NCBI RefSeq assembly: GCF_040802235.1
Contig: NC_133172.1
Span: 62,503,613-62,567,612 of the forward strand
Direction: 5' to 3'
Length of the DNA stretch: 64,000 bases
From: Manis javanica
Lineage: Eukaryota > Chordata > Mammalia > Pholidota > Manidae
The notes under the pieces: generated by a model
Seen by the model: only the letters and a program-made list of their open reading frames with translations
Told to the model about the DNA's origin: nothing
Database searches by the model: none
Part shown: one piece after another, positions 44,445 to 55,844 of the stretch
Numbering within the stretch: the first letter of the stretch is position 1
Layout: the number at the start of each line of letters is the position of its first letter
Position numbers and translations under genes: made by a program

Positions 44445-44600
44445 TTTCTGAAATGAGGATATATCTATTTCCATTTTGCAGAGAAAGAAACTTGAGACTC
44501 ACTCATGGACTCATTCAAAGCTTCACAGCTCAGAGCAAGCGACAGAGTCGGAATTCAAACCCAAATAGCTTCAGGATCATGATTGCTTCCCTCCAAAAAC
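44445..44600 (-). repeat. MIR SINE (antisense)
   Basis: CCATTTTGCAGAGAAAGAAACTTGAGACTCACTC, GCTTCACAGCTCAGAGCAAGCG and CAGAGTCGGAATTCAAACCCAAAT form the antisense MIR core. Confidence 0.8.
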
Positions 44601-44839
44601 TTGAATCATTACAATGAGTATTTTTTATTAAAATGCTTGATAAATAATAAATAACGAGTTCAACGTGTGACCAATGTGGATTCTAAGAACATGAGGATTT
44701 AGGGGGATGTGGATGTAAGACATTTCCGAGTTTCACAAAGCTAGCTCCACATCTGCTAGGTCAGTTCCAGTCCCCAAATCGCTCATCAGGACACCTTTCA
44801 TCAGCCCTCTCCTTAGGAATCGGTGACAGGTCAGGTGTA

Positions 44840-45410
44840 AACTGGTGCCACACATCCTGATAGCAATTCAGCAACATGTATCAAGAACCTCAAAAAGATT
44901 CATACCAGTTGCTTGGGGTGACCTTACAATCTATCCTCCAAATCAGGACATTTAGAGAGTGAAAGGGAGTGCTATTACTGAGTCTACCAGGACAACAGGG
45001 ACTTCATGGAAAAACCAGAGGTGTGGACCACCCCCTCTGGAACAAGAAAGTCTATATCAAGGACCCATCCTAAGGACACTCATTTACTCATCCATCATTC
45101 ATTAATTCATAAATAACTGAGTATACTTACTACATGCCAAATACAACATTTATGCTAGGGGACTAACATATCTCTATTGCTGATCTTAAGAGCAATAATT
45201 GAGAAGCCACCTACATGCCCATATCATTAGTGAAATAGTAATATTCTGGAAAATCGAGATGATGGAGACCATGCAGATATTAAAAGCCAAGTTTTCCCAT
45301 AAGGAATCAATAGAAAACGAACAAAATATTAAGTCAAAGTATGGAACAACTGCATTTAGCATGGTCCCAGTTTTATAAGGGCATACAGCTGTGTGTGTGC
45401 TTACGCACCA
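44840..45410 (+). mobile_element. Old L1 3' pieces (+) split by an L2 fragment
   Basis: Two L1M-like parts: near 44870-44910 (AGCAATTCAGCAACATGTATCAAGAACC) and 45255-45385 (GATGGAGACCATGCAGATATTAAAAG...GGAACAACTGCATTTAGCATGGTCCCAG). Between them, at 45078-45175, lies an antisense L2 tail with CATTCATTAATTCATAAATAACTGAG and CTACATGCC. The interrupted order is a nested history. Confidence 0.6.
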
Positions 45411-45419
45411 GCAATTGTG

Positions 45420-46040
45420 AAAATATCAGGCACTGCATCAAAGGGGTAACAGCCGGTTTCTTTGGATAATAACATTATGAGTGGTTTCTCCACATCGGGA
45501 TTGTCTCTTGACCAGCCCCTCACCTCAAGGAAGGCCCTTGTCAGGAACAGGGCCGGGCCAGACTCCCTTCTGAAATGCGTCCTCACCTGGACGGAACGCG
45601 GCGCAGCACTGTTGGAGGGCCAGCAGAGTGCACACAGTCACAGCACGAGGCTCTTTCCTGGCTGGCACTACATGTGGGGGACACAGCAAACCCCCAGCCC
45701 ACATCCCAAATCCCCCAGCAACGTCCCAGGCTCCTGCCTCCTGCGCACAAATAGCGCGGCCCTTGGGGACAGAGCCTGAGCAGGCACACGGATCCGGTCG
45801 GGGGCACCTGCGCAGTGACCTGAACACCCGCAGCTGACTGTAGTCACAGCGTCCTTCTCTCAGTCTCAGGGAGGCTCACTTCGCCTGCGTGGCCAATCTG
45901 ACCGAGAACAGCAGGTCTGACTAACTCGCCCGCAGCCGGCATGAAGCGCAGCAACTCCGGTTCGTGGTGGAATGCACGGGCTGTGTGAAAAGTGTCCCTC
46001 AGTGGCCTGGGCTCCCCAGGGGGTGGGTTTTGCCTGAACT
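45420..46040. other. No recognised gene
   Basis: Unique GC-leaning sequence with chance ORFs. Confidence 0.5.
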
Positions 46041-46044
46041 CTGG

Positions 46045-46388
46045 GAACAGGGAGCAGAATGGGGGCTGCCAGGGGCTGGAGGGAAGCAGATGGGAGATGC
46101 TGGTCCAAGGCACAAACTCCCAGATGATGGGATTAAGTCCGGGATGTACCTGCAGCCTGGTAACTATAGCTGATGATACCGTGTCACATATGTGAATGCA
46201 GCTGAGAGCACTGATCCTGAACTTTCTCACCACAGAAGGGAGATGGCAACCCCACGATGGAGGGGACGTGCGCCAGCCCTACTGTGAGCTCTTCACATGC
46301 ACATGTGTACCGAACTGTCATGCTGTGCACCTTAAACCCACACAATGCCGTGTGTCAGTTACATCTCAACAAAACTGGAAAAATTAAA
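46045..46388 (+). mobile_element. Old L1 3' UTR (+)
   Basis: Classical order: GGGGGCTGCCAGGGGCTGGAGG, CAGCCTGGTAACTATAGCTGATGATACCG, CTTTCTCACCACAGAAG, then CCGAACTGTCATGCTGTGCACCTTAAA and TTACATCTCAACAAAACTGG. Confidence 0.95.
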
Positions 46389-46756
46389 GTGGGTTCCACA
46401 ACACCAAAGAAAGCCAGCTTTGTGCTGGGCACAGGTTTCCCTAGAAGGGGCAGGAAGATGGTTCCATGGAACATAAACTTCAGTGGGAGGTTGTTAGATA
46501 TGCAGGCCTGCAGGCTCCCCAGACACGGGGAATCAGAATGTGCATGTGGATCAGACCCCAGGGGCACCCTGGGCGCTGGAGTCTGAGAAGGGTGCCGGGG
46601 AGAAGCACAGCTTGGGGCACTGGCTCCACTGCCATGCGCCGTGCCCAGGGGGCAGCTGGCGTGACCTCTCTGTGCTCTCCTTTTACCCACCTGACAAAGG
46701 CATCCAGAGGCTTCCAGTTGTTTTGACCACCTTCTACTTCAGAACCATCCCATGCC

Positions 46757-46815
46757 ATGTGTTTTAGTTCTTACTGTTGTAAAACAAACTGCCTCCAAAT
46801 TGAGCAGCTTTGCAC
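46757..46815 (-). repeat. MaLR-type LTR end fragment (antisense)
   Basis: TAGTTCTTACTGTTGTAAAACAAACTGCC resembles the antisense end of MLT1-type LTRs. Short. Confidence 0.5.
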
Positions 46816-46819
46816 TGAT

Positions 46820-49040
46820 AAATCGACCTGTATCCATCAAGATTTTCAAATGCACCTGGCCAGTCATAAACGTTAAAACCCGATTCATAATTATCTGAGT
46901 CCACGTGACTCTGTTTCATGCATACATAAAACATTTCAATATGCATGAAGTTTCTCAGGAATGTGACTAATGTGTACGCTGAGGGAAGACTATTATGCTT
47001 GTCCAGAACTTTCTCAAGGTGACCACCATATCAGAAAAGAACATTACCAATGACAACCCTTCTAGTGGCATTTGAGTCACCAAAAAACACTTGTGTTCAA
47101 CCTGCACCTACAGCTGTTGCTCCAGCACCTGCAGGCAGGGGTGCAAACTTTCCATTCTGAGTTTTTCATCAGGAGTTTGAGTGGTTATACTTTTCAGCAC
47201 AGCACATACTACAGATATTCATCCAAACCTTGGAGCTGCGCAGTTATGGAGCCAACTCGGCTCATGAGAAGTGCCTGCCGTGCGACCTAGGCAGACAGCT
47301 AGTCCTCGGCAGGCCAATGCCCCAAATCACTGTGCTTTGCAACTGGAAAAAAGTTGTTTTCCTCTTGTCCAGTCAAATGTGTTACTAGATGCCTTGAAGG
47401 ACAATCTCCTTATATTGCAATTCGAATTCTAAGGTAGTAGATGGAAGACTAGTCAAATAGGAATGTAGAAGGATGGACGGTGGGTGGATGGGCAGCCGGG
47501 CAAGGGATACAGCCTGACCTTGATTTTGTCACTTGGATAAAATAAGGCTTAAAAATATCCTAGGAAAGCTCTGTTTGCTCTGCTCTCCTGAACCACCCTT
47601 GGAGATCAAGCACTCACAGAGCCCCCTTTGTCCTACGCCACAGGGTAATTTATCAGAGGAAGATGCCATGCGTTTCTTTAATAGGGTGGGAGAAGCGCAC
47701 TGTGAGAGCGGAGGTGGGAGAATGAAAAGAAGAGGAGACAGGCAATTCAGTTCCGTGGAAGTGGGCTCCCTTAGAACTCTCCAGAGCCAAGCACCTCCCA
47801 GCAGGCTCTGGGTCCTGTGCGTGCCCCCTGCTCCCACAGCAGCCCGCTGTGACTCGTGTTTTCCCATCACATGGCATCACTCCTGCTCCGCGGGACACAC
47901 AGCTGGACCAGCCATCAGTCCAGTTGAACCCCACTAGCTTTCAGAGGCTGGAGCAGGCCGCAGGCTTGCCCAGGGGCACAGAGCAAGTGACTAAGTAGTC
48001 CTGGAGAAGCTGCAAGCCCCCTTTCCTTGGCAAACTCTGCTGAGAAAGAGAAGCTGCTCTCCTGGATGCAGACCCCCCAGACTCCTAGCTCCCCCCACAC
48101 ATCGATCATCAATCACCTGAGAGCAGGTGCAGAGCGCACCCTTTCCCCAGCTCCCCGGGGAGCGACCACTCAGCCGGCCTCTCCCCTGAAGAGGGGCTTG
48201 GAGGGTAAGGGGGCAGGGCTGGGGGAAGAGCAGCAGCTGGTGGGTGCAGCTGAGCGGCCGATGCTGCCTAGCCTCCCTTGGTCTACAGCCCTGATCACCC
48301 GGGCCCCAACTAAGGTGGCTCCGAATATGCAGCCGGTCCTGCAAGCTGGCATGTCCCAGGATCAGGGTGCCCCGCAGGGTCAGCCAGTCTCACTGCCAGA
48401 TGTGGGAGCAGAAAGGACTGTTGCCGGGGGCTCTTACTGTAGAGGATATTGTGTTCAGGCTTCGTTCGAGGCCCGACACAGGTTTTATTTTGCTCTGGGG
48501 CTGCCTGGCTGTCAAAGGTTGCAGGCTGTGGCCGGAGCTCCCTGCGTTTCACCAGGACCCCCTTGGAAACTAAACAGCTGTCTCAGGGGGCTGCTTATCC
48601 TGCACAAGAAATAACCGTTAGGCAACTGGCAGGAACAATGGGCACTTGGAGAAACTCGACTGTGAGCTGGCAAGAACCAAACAGACTCACTCACAAGTAA
48701 ACCTCGCTGGAGGAAGATGGGGGGAAGGACGCGGGAAAGAGTCAGCTCAGAGTGATTTTTAAGGTCAGGGGCATTTGGTGAAGGAGGAAATCAAAACGTG
48801 TTTTCATGAGCTGTTTATGAGAGGAACCTGCACATTGATGGCCCCTGTACAATACCTGGTGAGTCTGGGGGTTTGTTTTGTTTCCCTGATAAATCACACA
48901 CATGCTGTGCTCAGTGGATGGAGTGCACAGACGTGTTCGCAGGCCTGTGGGTATGGCAAGCGCTGAGCGCTGCAGGTTCCCGCCCCCCGGGGCTCGGGCG
49001 TGGACCACTTGCTGTGAGCACCACCACCCGCGCATTGTTA
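46820..49040. other. No recognised gene
   Basis: Unique sequence. GC-rich parts at 47650-48600 give chance ORFs on both strands. I found no exon-like signal. Confidence 0.45.
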
Positions 49041-49179
49041 CCAGCTGTCTGTCTTTAGAGAGGAATTTATTTTGGAAAATGTCAAACCCACAGAAAACTT
49101 GTAAGGAAAGGGAACAACCATGTATCCCTCGCTCGATTCACCTACTACCATGTTGCCGTCGGAGCGTCCCTCTCTCCCT

Positions 49180-49311
49180 CACACACACGCAAACGCACAC
49201 ACGGGCCCTCACACAAGCACACACACACAGACCCTCACATACATGTGCACACACACACGTGCGCAGTCCCTCACACACACACATGCAAACACAGTCCCTC
49301 ACACACACACA

Positions 49312-49338
<27 letters not shown>
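49180..49338. repeat. (CA)n and (CT)n microsatellite block
   Basis: Interrupted ACAC runs from 49180 followed by an uninterrupted CT run (49311-49338). Such tracts are common inside L1 3' UTRs. Confidence 0.95.
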
Positions 49339-49345
<7 letters not shown>

Positions 49346-49525
49346 CTTGAACGTCACTCATCATCACTGAGCTTTCTGAGGAGTCTGCGGGCGCGGCCCT
49401 CAGTGTACCTCACGGAACCACGAACAGCCACGAACCTCAGAACGCTGTCACAGCTCTCACAGAAGACTCGGTTCACATCCAGACATCCCCACCCGCCCCG
49501 CTTCTGCCCAGGCCGGTGCCTCACC

Positions 49526-49960
49526 TCCCTGCAGCCTCCCTGCAGCCTCCTCCCTGCAGCCTCCTGCAGCCTCCTCCCTGCAGACTCCCTGCAGCCTCCT
49601 CAGCCTCCCTGCAGTCTCCCTGCAGCCTCCTCCCTGCAGCCTCCCTGCAGCCTCCTCCCTGCAGACTCCCTGCAGCCTCCCTGCAGTCTCCCTGCAGCCT
49701 CCTCCCTGCAGACGCCCTGCAGCCTCCTCCCTGCAGCCTCCTGCAGCCTCCTCCCTGCAGCCTCCCTACAGCCTCCTCCCTGCAGCCTCCTGCAGCCTCC
49801 TCCCTGCAGCCTCACTACAGCCTCCCTGCAGCCTCCTGCAGTCTCCCTGCAGCCTCCTCCCTGCAGCCTCCTGCAGCCTCTCTGCAGCCTCCTGCAGCCT
49901 CCCTACAGCCTCCTGCAGTCTCCCTGCAGCCTCATCCCTGCAGCCTCCCTACAGCCTCCT
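49526..49960. repeat. CTGCAG-rich minisatellite
   Basis: About 435 bases built from short units of CCTCCCTGCAG and CCTCCTGCAG, arranged irregularly as direct repeats. It lies inside the old L1 3' UTR. Two frames stay open through it and give Pro/Ser/Leu-rich repeats; these are repeat-driven, not genes. Length is expected to vary between individuals. Confidence 0.95.
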
Positions 49961-50308
49961 GTGACCACGGGCGTCCCTCCACCTTGTTTCTCATGACGCT
50001 GTCACTTTGGGAGGGTCCAGGACGACTGTCCTGCAGAACTCTCCCCTCCACTTGGGTCAGTCTGAGGTCTCCTCATTAGATTCAGGCTGTGCGTTGTGGG
50101 AGGAATGCCCCAGAGGCAACACCGTGTCCCGCACAGGACACGTGTCAGGTGCCTGCAGTGTCGTTGGGCCCATTAATGCTGGTGGGGATTTTGCTCCTGG
50201 GGTTCAGGCGGGGTCCCCGAGGGCTCTCCAGTGCTGGCACCTTTTTCTTCCTTGGTAACTAAAAAGTAATCTGCAGGCATGCATGCTAAGCCTGTTCCCA
50301 GCAAACTC

Positions 50309-50599
50309 ACCCATTTTGCATTGTTTTAGCAGCCATCAAAGATTTCTGCCTGAGTTTTCTCTAAATAGACTCACTTTTTGCTTAATTAATTATTTTAAGA
50401 GGAAATACCACACCTCTGCCATAAATGGAACACTAGGATCATTTTTTTTCTTAACAACAACAAAAAAAGATAATAGAAACACAATGAAAGAAGTCAGCTA
50501 CCATTGCTAACTTCTTCTGACTGAGCTGAGGCTCGCTCTCTGCTGGAAAGGAGAAATCAGCGTGGGTGTGAGAGTTAGGAGGGACCCGTTAGCACCCAG
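50309..50599 (+). repeat. Inverted repeat, left arm (291 bp)
   Basis: Matches the reverse complement of 51483-51772 with about ten differences, so roughly 96% identity by eye. The outer end is L1-derived and inward sequence is unassigned. The arms are too similar for the age of the surrounding L1, so the duplication is more recent or has been homogenised. Confidence 0.92.
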
Positions 50600-51482
50600 G
50601 CTGCTAAAACCATGCAAAACGGCTGTGTTGCAGAACGCAGTGTCTCTCTCTGCACGCTGGAATTTACCGATGCCGCCCTCCCGAGCGCACCCCCTTTGGT
50701 TCTAGGATGTGGTTGCCATTGTGTTCTAGAACAGTGCTTCTCAAAAAGGGTTCTTCTTACACAGTGCTTGCCATGCTGTGGCATGACTAGAGGTCACCCC
50801 ACAGGGAATGGAAGAACGGGCGTGTGGGCTGAAGGCTCCTTACCTCCAACAGGGCAGCTCTGTTTTAAAGATTTGCTTCATACCCTGGGAGAGATTTTAC
50901 TGGAAGAAAATGAGCCACTCCTGGGTTACAGACCGAGGCTGCAGGGTTAGCATGTTTTATGAGCACTAAGTCACCGAAGTTGGAAAACAAACAAGTCATG
51001 GCACCCAGGTTATACCGAGAAGGAGTAAAACAGGGCAGGCAAAAGTGGCAATCAAGTCCAGAGTTCATGCAGACTGAAGCGGACGAGGAGGGCAGCGAGC
51101 AGGAGCCTGGCCCTTGAAGCCAGAATCTGCTGGAATCAAGTGCTTCTCAAGTGTGCCGTGGGGTAGGAGGTGGAGCGGACGACCACACTCTTCCCCAGAA
51201 TTGCTCCACTTGGCAGAAACAGGAGTTTGAAGTTGATGGGACTTAAGATGAAATGTAGGAAGTCTGGCACAAACACCTCCGTGTAAAGCCATTTCTGGGT
51301 GTTGCAGCCTCCTGGTCACCTGCCATCTCCTAATGGGGTGGGGGTCTCTCTTCGCTGATGGACATGGGCATGAGTGGCATCTTTGGGGTGTCTCAGGGAG
51401 GAGCCCTCACCTTTGTCTCTTGGTGCTGCGGTGCACCCACTTACTGGTTCGCTGTTGGGGGGTAACAGGGACAGAGTCTTTG
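50600..51482. other. Spacer of the inverted repeat, 883 bp
   Basis: Unique sequence without a gene. At 50600-50633 a partial third copy of the arm's outer end lies inverted next to the left arm (GGCTGCTAAAACCATGCAAAA). A hAT-like end (CAGTGCTTCTCAAA) lies near 50730. Confidence 0.75.
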
Positions 51483-51772
51483 CTGGGTGCTAACGGGTCC
51501 CTCCTAACTCTCACACCCATGCTAATTTCTCCTTTCCAGCAGAGAGCGAGCCTCAGCTCAGAGTCAGAAGAAGTTAGCAATGGTAGCTGACTTCTTTCTT
51601 TGTGTTTTATTATCTTTTCTGTTGTTGTTAAGAAAAAAATGATCCTAGTGTTCCATTTGTGGCAGAGGTGTGGTATTTCCTCTTAAAATAATTAATTAAG
51701 CAAAAAGTGAGTCTATTTAGAGAAAACTCAGGCAGAAATCTTTGATGGCTGCTAAAACTATGCAAAATGGGT
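51483..51772 (-). repeat. Inverted repeat, right arm (290 bp)
   Basis: Partner of 50309-50599 in opposite orientation. The pair can form a stem-loop with an 883-base loop. No clear target-site duplication flanks the pair. Confidence 0.92.
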
Positions 51773-51884
51773 GTCTTGCCCAGTGTGCCACACAGCCTGC
51801 TCTGGAGCACAGAGACGCTGGCCCACTCTCCGGGGTTTGTTTATATTTATTCTTGCACATCGGTTAAACACTTAGAAGGAAAGG

Positions 51885-52085
51885 CATTTACTAAGCAGAT
51901 AGCCATGTGCCAACCTCTTAGAACACATTAGATTTCACTTACACGTTCCCGACAGCTGTCACATGGCGGAAAGATTGCGATTAGCCCCATGTCACAGTTA
52001 AGCACGGAGGTTCACAGCTGTGAGGTTTGCAGGCTACCAACCCCTCAGTGGCGGCGCCAGGTTCACAGCCAGCATCTCTGCCCCC
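51885..52085 (-). repeat. MIR SINE (antisense)
   Basis: Antisense MIR order: CATTTACTAAGCAGATAGCCATGTGCC, then GATTTCACTTACACG, TTAGCCCCATGTCACAGTTAAGC and the GGTTCACAGCTGTG end. Confidence 0.75.
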
Positions 52086-52089
52086 GGGG

Positions 52090-52655
52090 CTGTGGCTCGC
52101 CGGCAGGGCAGGCTGCACTGCGAGACACCCCGACACGGAGGAGCTGGTGCGCAGTCCCGCCCCTGCCCACTCTGGCAGGACCCCGGGAAGCTGTCAGGAC
52201 CCGCTCTCCCTGAGTTTAACCCACAGGAAGGAAAACCAGGAAGCAGACAAGACTGCACCCCGTCCATGTCTGTTTGGAGTTTGGGTCCCACCTTTTTTGT
52301 TTTAACACAGCTCCCTGCACACACAGGCTGTGTGAAGATGGTGGTCTCTGGGAAGCTCACAGAAAGCATTTCCCAGGCACGGGTGCCCCAGGGGAGAACT
52401 CAGGCCTCCGGTGGCCCCAGGAAGACAGTGCCCTTCAGGCTGCTCCGGAGCGTCTCCAGAGGTCAGGAGCCCAGCCTGGTGCCACCGCTGCCTTCACAGT
52501 CATAGACGTCAGCCCAGCCTGATAACGTGCCCGTGAGGATAGCTGGGGCTGTGTGAAGGTTCCATGCCCCATGCGGCAAAGGCAGCCAGCACGTCCCTCG
52601 CCCTGGGGCCCCAGCCGGGAACACGCACACAGAGACAATATTCTACCCCTTCAGC
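52090..52655. other. No recognised gene
   Basis: GC-rich with chance ORFs. Nothing else is recognised. Confidence 0.5.
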
Positions 52656-52659
52656 CGGT

Positions 52660-52885
52660 GCCAGGAGCCTGCAAGTCAGACGAGCTTCCTCCCAGTCTCA
52701 GCTCTGCCAGTAACTAGCCATGTGACCTGGGGCGCCTTACCTGTCCTCTGTGAGCCTTTGGGAGCTATGAGGGAAACTGCAAAGGTTTTTGGAAAGATTA
52801 AAAGGGATAACAGTGTAAAAAGCTTGGGAGAGTAACTAACATATAGTCAGCCCTTAATCAATGTCAACTATTATTAAAACAATCA
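52660..52885 (+). repeat. MIR SINE (+), nearly full length
   Basis: CAGCTCTGCCAGTAACTAGCCATGTGACCTGGGG, CTGTGAGCCTTTGGG, then AAAGATTAAAAGGGATAACAGTGT...AAGC, and CAGCCCTTAATCAATGTCAACTATTATT give the complete MIR order. Confidence 0.95.
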
Positions 52886-52977
52886 GATATTCAGGGAGGG
52901 GGAAACTTGCACTGGAAAGAAACGATGAATGCTTCAGTTACACATCGTATAGACCTGCATACGTGTGGGTGTGCCCA

Positions 52978-53360
52978 GGTATCGCCGAGCCCCTCAGCTC
53001 TCTGAGATCTGGAAGTGGTTTTCACACACCTACACCGTAGACGTATATTCAGAAACACACTGGATCCACTGGATCACTGAACGCCTGCTATCCTGCAATC
53101 TAGGAAATCGTTTTCATACACATACACACAATATATATATAGTCATATTTACAAAGTGCATCACTGAACCCCAGCTATCCTATGATGTAGGAAGAAGCTT
53201 TCATATATAGATAGAATTGTTATATGTTAATATATATACTTAAATATAGTATCACTGAACCTGTCCCCTATGAGCTGTCCTATGATCTCAGGAGTTTTTA
53301 TCCATATTCATCATATGCATATGATCAGATACCATATCACCAACTACCCCCCAAGTTATC
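52978..53360 (+). repeat. Diverged tandem array, unit about 84-92 bp, about 4.3 copies
   Basis: The unit start ATCACTGAAC-like recurs at 52981 (ATCGCCGAGC), 53073, 53160, 53251 and 53335 (ATCACCAACT), giving spacings of 92, 87, 91 and 84 bases. Each unit carries a TATCCTATGAT-like block and a TTTTCATA-like block, with TA-rich runs between. I do not recognise a known family. Confidence 0.75.
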
Positions 53361-53404
53361 CATATAACACGTTATTCCACATTATTGCACGTGTTCAGGA
53401 CAGG

Positions 53405-53695
53405 GACACAGGAGCTGGCCCCTTTATTTAGGTCCTCTTTAATAACATTCAACAATGTTCTAGAGTTTTCATAGTGTAAGTTTGGCACTTCCTTAGTTAA
53501 CTTTGTTCCTAGTACTTTTATTCTTTTTGATGCTCTCGTCAGTGGAATCATTTCCTTAATTTCACTTTCAGATTTTTCAGTGCTGGAGTATAAACGCACA
53601 GTTGGGTTTTGTATATTGACCCTGTATTCTGCAACCTTACTGAACTCTTTACTGTTGTTATTTTGGTTGAGCCCAAGATCAAAGGAGCCTGTGTT
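53405..53695 (-). pseudogene. Old L1 ORF2 fragment (antisense)
   Basis: The minus-strand frame aligns with the reverse-transcriptase/thumb part of L1 ORF2 shortly after the FADD region, for example the ASKRIKVLGTKLTKEV run. Compared with the intact L1 at 440-4255 it is clearly diverged. It is a dead fragment. GC-rich unique sequence follows at 53700-53880. Confidence 0.92.
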
Positions 53696-54049
53696 CCTGC
53701 ACCGCCGCATGGACGAGACCTGCCGAATCCTCAGCCGCGGTCCCCGGGCCAGGAGCAGGCACCTCCGCGCTGGGCGCCGGGCGGTGGGGGGGCTTATCGC
53801 AGAGCAGCCCCCATCACCTGGACTAATACCACCTCCTCCTTCAATGCCACTTCTTTTCCTGCCCCCTCCTGAATAAGGAGCCTTCCCTTAATTCTCCTGA
53901 TTTTGTCTTATTTGTGTCTTTCTTAACCCTATTAAAAATTGTAATTCATCAGCCATTTGTTCCATTGATAAAACGCCTTTCTTCCCCTAAAGGCAGAGGC
54001 CGCATTTCCCACCCTCAGCTCTCTGCCACCTGCTCCTAGCACCTTATGG

Positions 54050-54240
54050 GTGAGGCACAGCTGAGGCTCTGTGCACACGGCATCTCACTGACCCCCTGGA
54101 ACCCAGCCCCACGCCACAGGCCAGGAGGGAGGGCAGCAGAGGGTGAGGACACCACCCCCACCGGTACTTAGCTAACAAGAGACAGAGTCAGGATTTGAAC
54201 CCAGGTTTGAGCACATCTTCCCACGAGACAGCCTCTCAGC
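54050..54240 (-). repeat. MIR SINE (antisense)
   Basis: CACACGGCATCTCACTGACCCC...CACGCC, then CTAACAAGAGACAGAGTCAGGATTTGAACCCAGG, in antisense order. Confidence 0.8.
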
Positions 54241-54459
54241 CATTCTGCAAATTAGACTTCTTGACCATTTCCACAAGGAGGTCCAGTTCCACGGGCAGCC
54301 CTTTAACTATTCCCATGCCTTCCAGAACAAGTACAGATCTGAGAGTCTGGGGATCCCCCAGGGCTGCTGAGACCCCAACCTGGGAGCACCCAGCGGACAA
54401 CATGGCTGCTGGAGTGCAGAGAGCGCCTGAGGATGCTGGAGCTCTGCTCTCCTTGCCTG

Positions 54460-54605
54460 CGAGCCCTCGGCTTCTTGCAGGTGAGGAAACTGAGGTTCAA
54501 AGAGGCTGAATAACATGCCCGTGGTCACCCAGCTGGTAGGTGGCGGAGCCTGGACTGGGACCCAGGCCTCTCCCCTCTGCCCTCCTGCCAGCACGGCTGC
54601 CGCTC
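54460..54605 (-). repeat. MIR SINE (antisense)
   Basis: GTGAGGAAACTGAGGTTCAAAGAGGCTGAATAACATGCCC, then GGTCACCCAGCTGGTAGGTGG, then CTGGGACCCAGGC: a clear antisense MIR. Confidence 0.92.
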
Positions 54606-54609
54606 ATCG

Positions 54610-55840
54610 CTTGGAGGCAGAGGAGCTGTGCCACACTCCCAGCGCCCTCGGGAGGTACTGGCTGCCCCTCTGGAAAACGCCGCTTACAAACGTATACCTG
54701 GAGTTCCGTGCAAGAGAGAACATAAAACACCCGTATATGAATACCCCGCTCGCTTTCCAGGCTCCAGGACCACGTCCGCCCTGCCCGATGGCCCGATGGA
54801 GGCACGTCCTTGCAACAGGATATGCTGGAAAGCCGGGGCCTGGCTCAAGAAAAACTAGAGTATGTTAATTTCAAGGCGAATTAATTAAAAAGCTATCCAA
54901 GCTCTTTGGAAATAACCCAGAAATGCCTGGTGGCCATCCAGACAGAAGCAGGCCCTCCTGCCTCTGGCCAGCATGGGGACAGCCTCATTTTGTCTCATTT
55001 CCCTCTTAGACCTTTGATTTGACCATTCACGGAGCTGGGCTTCGGGTACCAGCTACCTTTGTCATTAGTATGCCAGTCTTCTCATCTTTCTCATAAATAT
55101 TAAATACAGAGAGCGCTGAGCCAGGCGGTATTTCTCTCAGGGTCCCAACAAAAATCAAACGGCACATTAAAAGGAGGTAATCTGAGGCAAGCTTAACAAA
55201 GGGACTGCCAGGCATAAGCAGAAGTTAAGAAAGTCAAGGAGGGACAGCACGGAGGTCCCGGGGTAGCGGGTGGGCTACCACCCCGGGGCCGCAGTGGGAG
55301 GAGAGGGCGCAGGCCCCAGACGCAGAGGAGGGGCAGGAGAGTGGTCGCGTGGCCAGAGCATGGCCGTGGGCGGGTATTTATAGGAGGAAGGCTTAGGGGA
55401 CAAACACTGTCCCCTCCCTCCTCCACCACCGCCCCGCCATGCCTCCCGCTGGCTGGACCCAGGCTGAACGCAGCCACCAGTGCAGCCCTTTTCTACAGGC
55501 AGAGCCCCCCGGGACACGGGGCAGGGTGGGAGCTCCAGGCCACACCCCAAGAGCAAACAGAAGACACTCCACGCGAGCGACCTAGATGTGTGCCCCCCCC
55601 TTGGCACTTGCCCCGCTGGTGCCTCCGCTCTCCTGCTAGAAAGTGGCGACTGTCCCAGCACGGGGAACTTTGTTGTGGGGATTCCCAGCAGGACCCCAGC
55701 CGACTGCGGCTGCTGCCAGCATCTCTTCTGGTCATTCAGAGGATGCCATGGGTTAGAGGTCATTAAAATAGAGCTCACATCTGGCCCCACCTTCCCCAGG
55801 CTCACTCAAAGTCACACCGTGCTCCACATGCATGGGGAAG
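54610..55840. other. No recognised gene
   Basis: 54850-55240 is AT-leaning with a possible old LTR end near 55165-55240. The remainder is GC-rich with chance ORFs on both strands. Confidence 0.45.
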
Positions 55841-55844
55841 GTGG

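Larger units (their letters stand above)
49045..50308 (+). mobile_element. Old L1 3' UTR (+) hosting microsatellites and a minisatellite
   Basis: TTTTGGAAAATGTCAAACCCACAG...CCATGTATCCC at 49073-49135 and, after the tandem repeats, CTCCCCTCCACTTGGGTCAGTCTGAGG, TCATTAGATTCAGGCTGTGCG and a GGAATGCCCCAGAGG block up to 50280 follow an old L1 3' UTR order. The L1 text continues into the start of the inverted-repeat arm (CCATTTTGCATTGTTTTAGCAGCCATC). Confidence 0.85.

Noticed and set aside
49526-49960. CRISPR-like repeat array
   Set aside because: Repeat units are short, abut each other irregularly, have no unique spacers, and lie inside mammalian L1 sequence.
48902-50079. Long Ser/Pro/Leu-repeat ORFs (364 and 187 codons)
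   Set aside because: Both owe their length to the CA/CT microsatellite and the CTGCAG minisatellite, which leave frames open by repetition.
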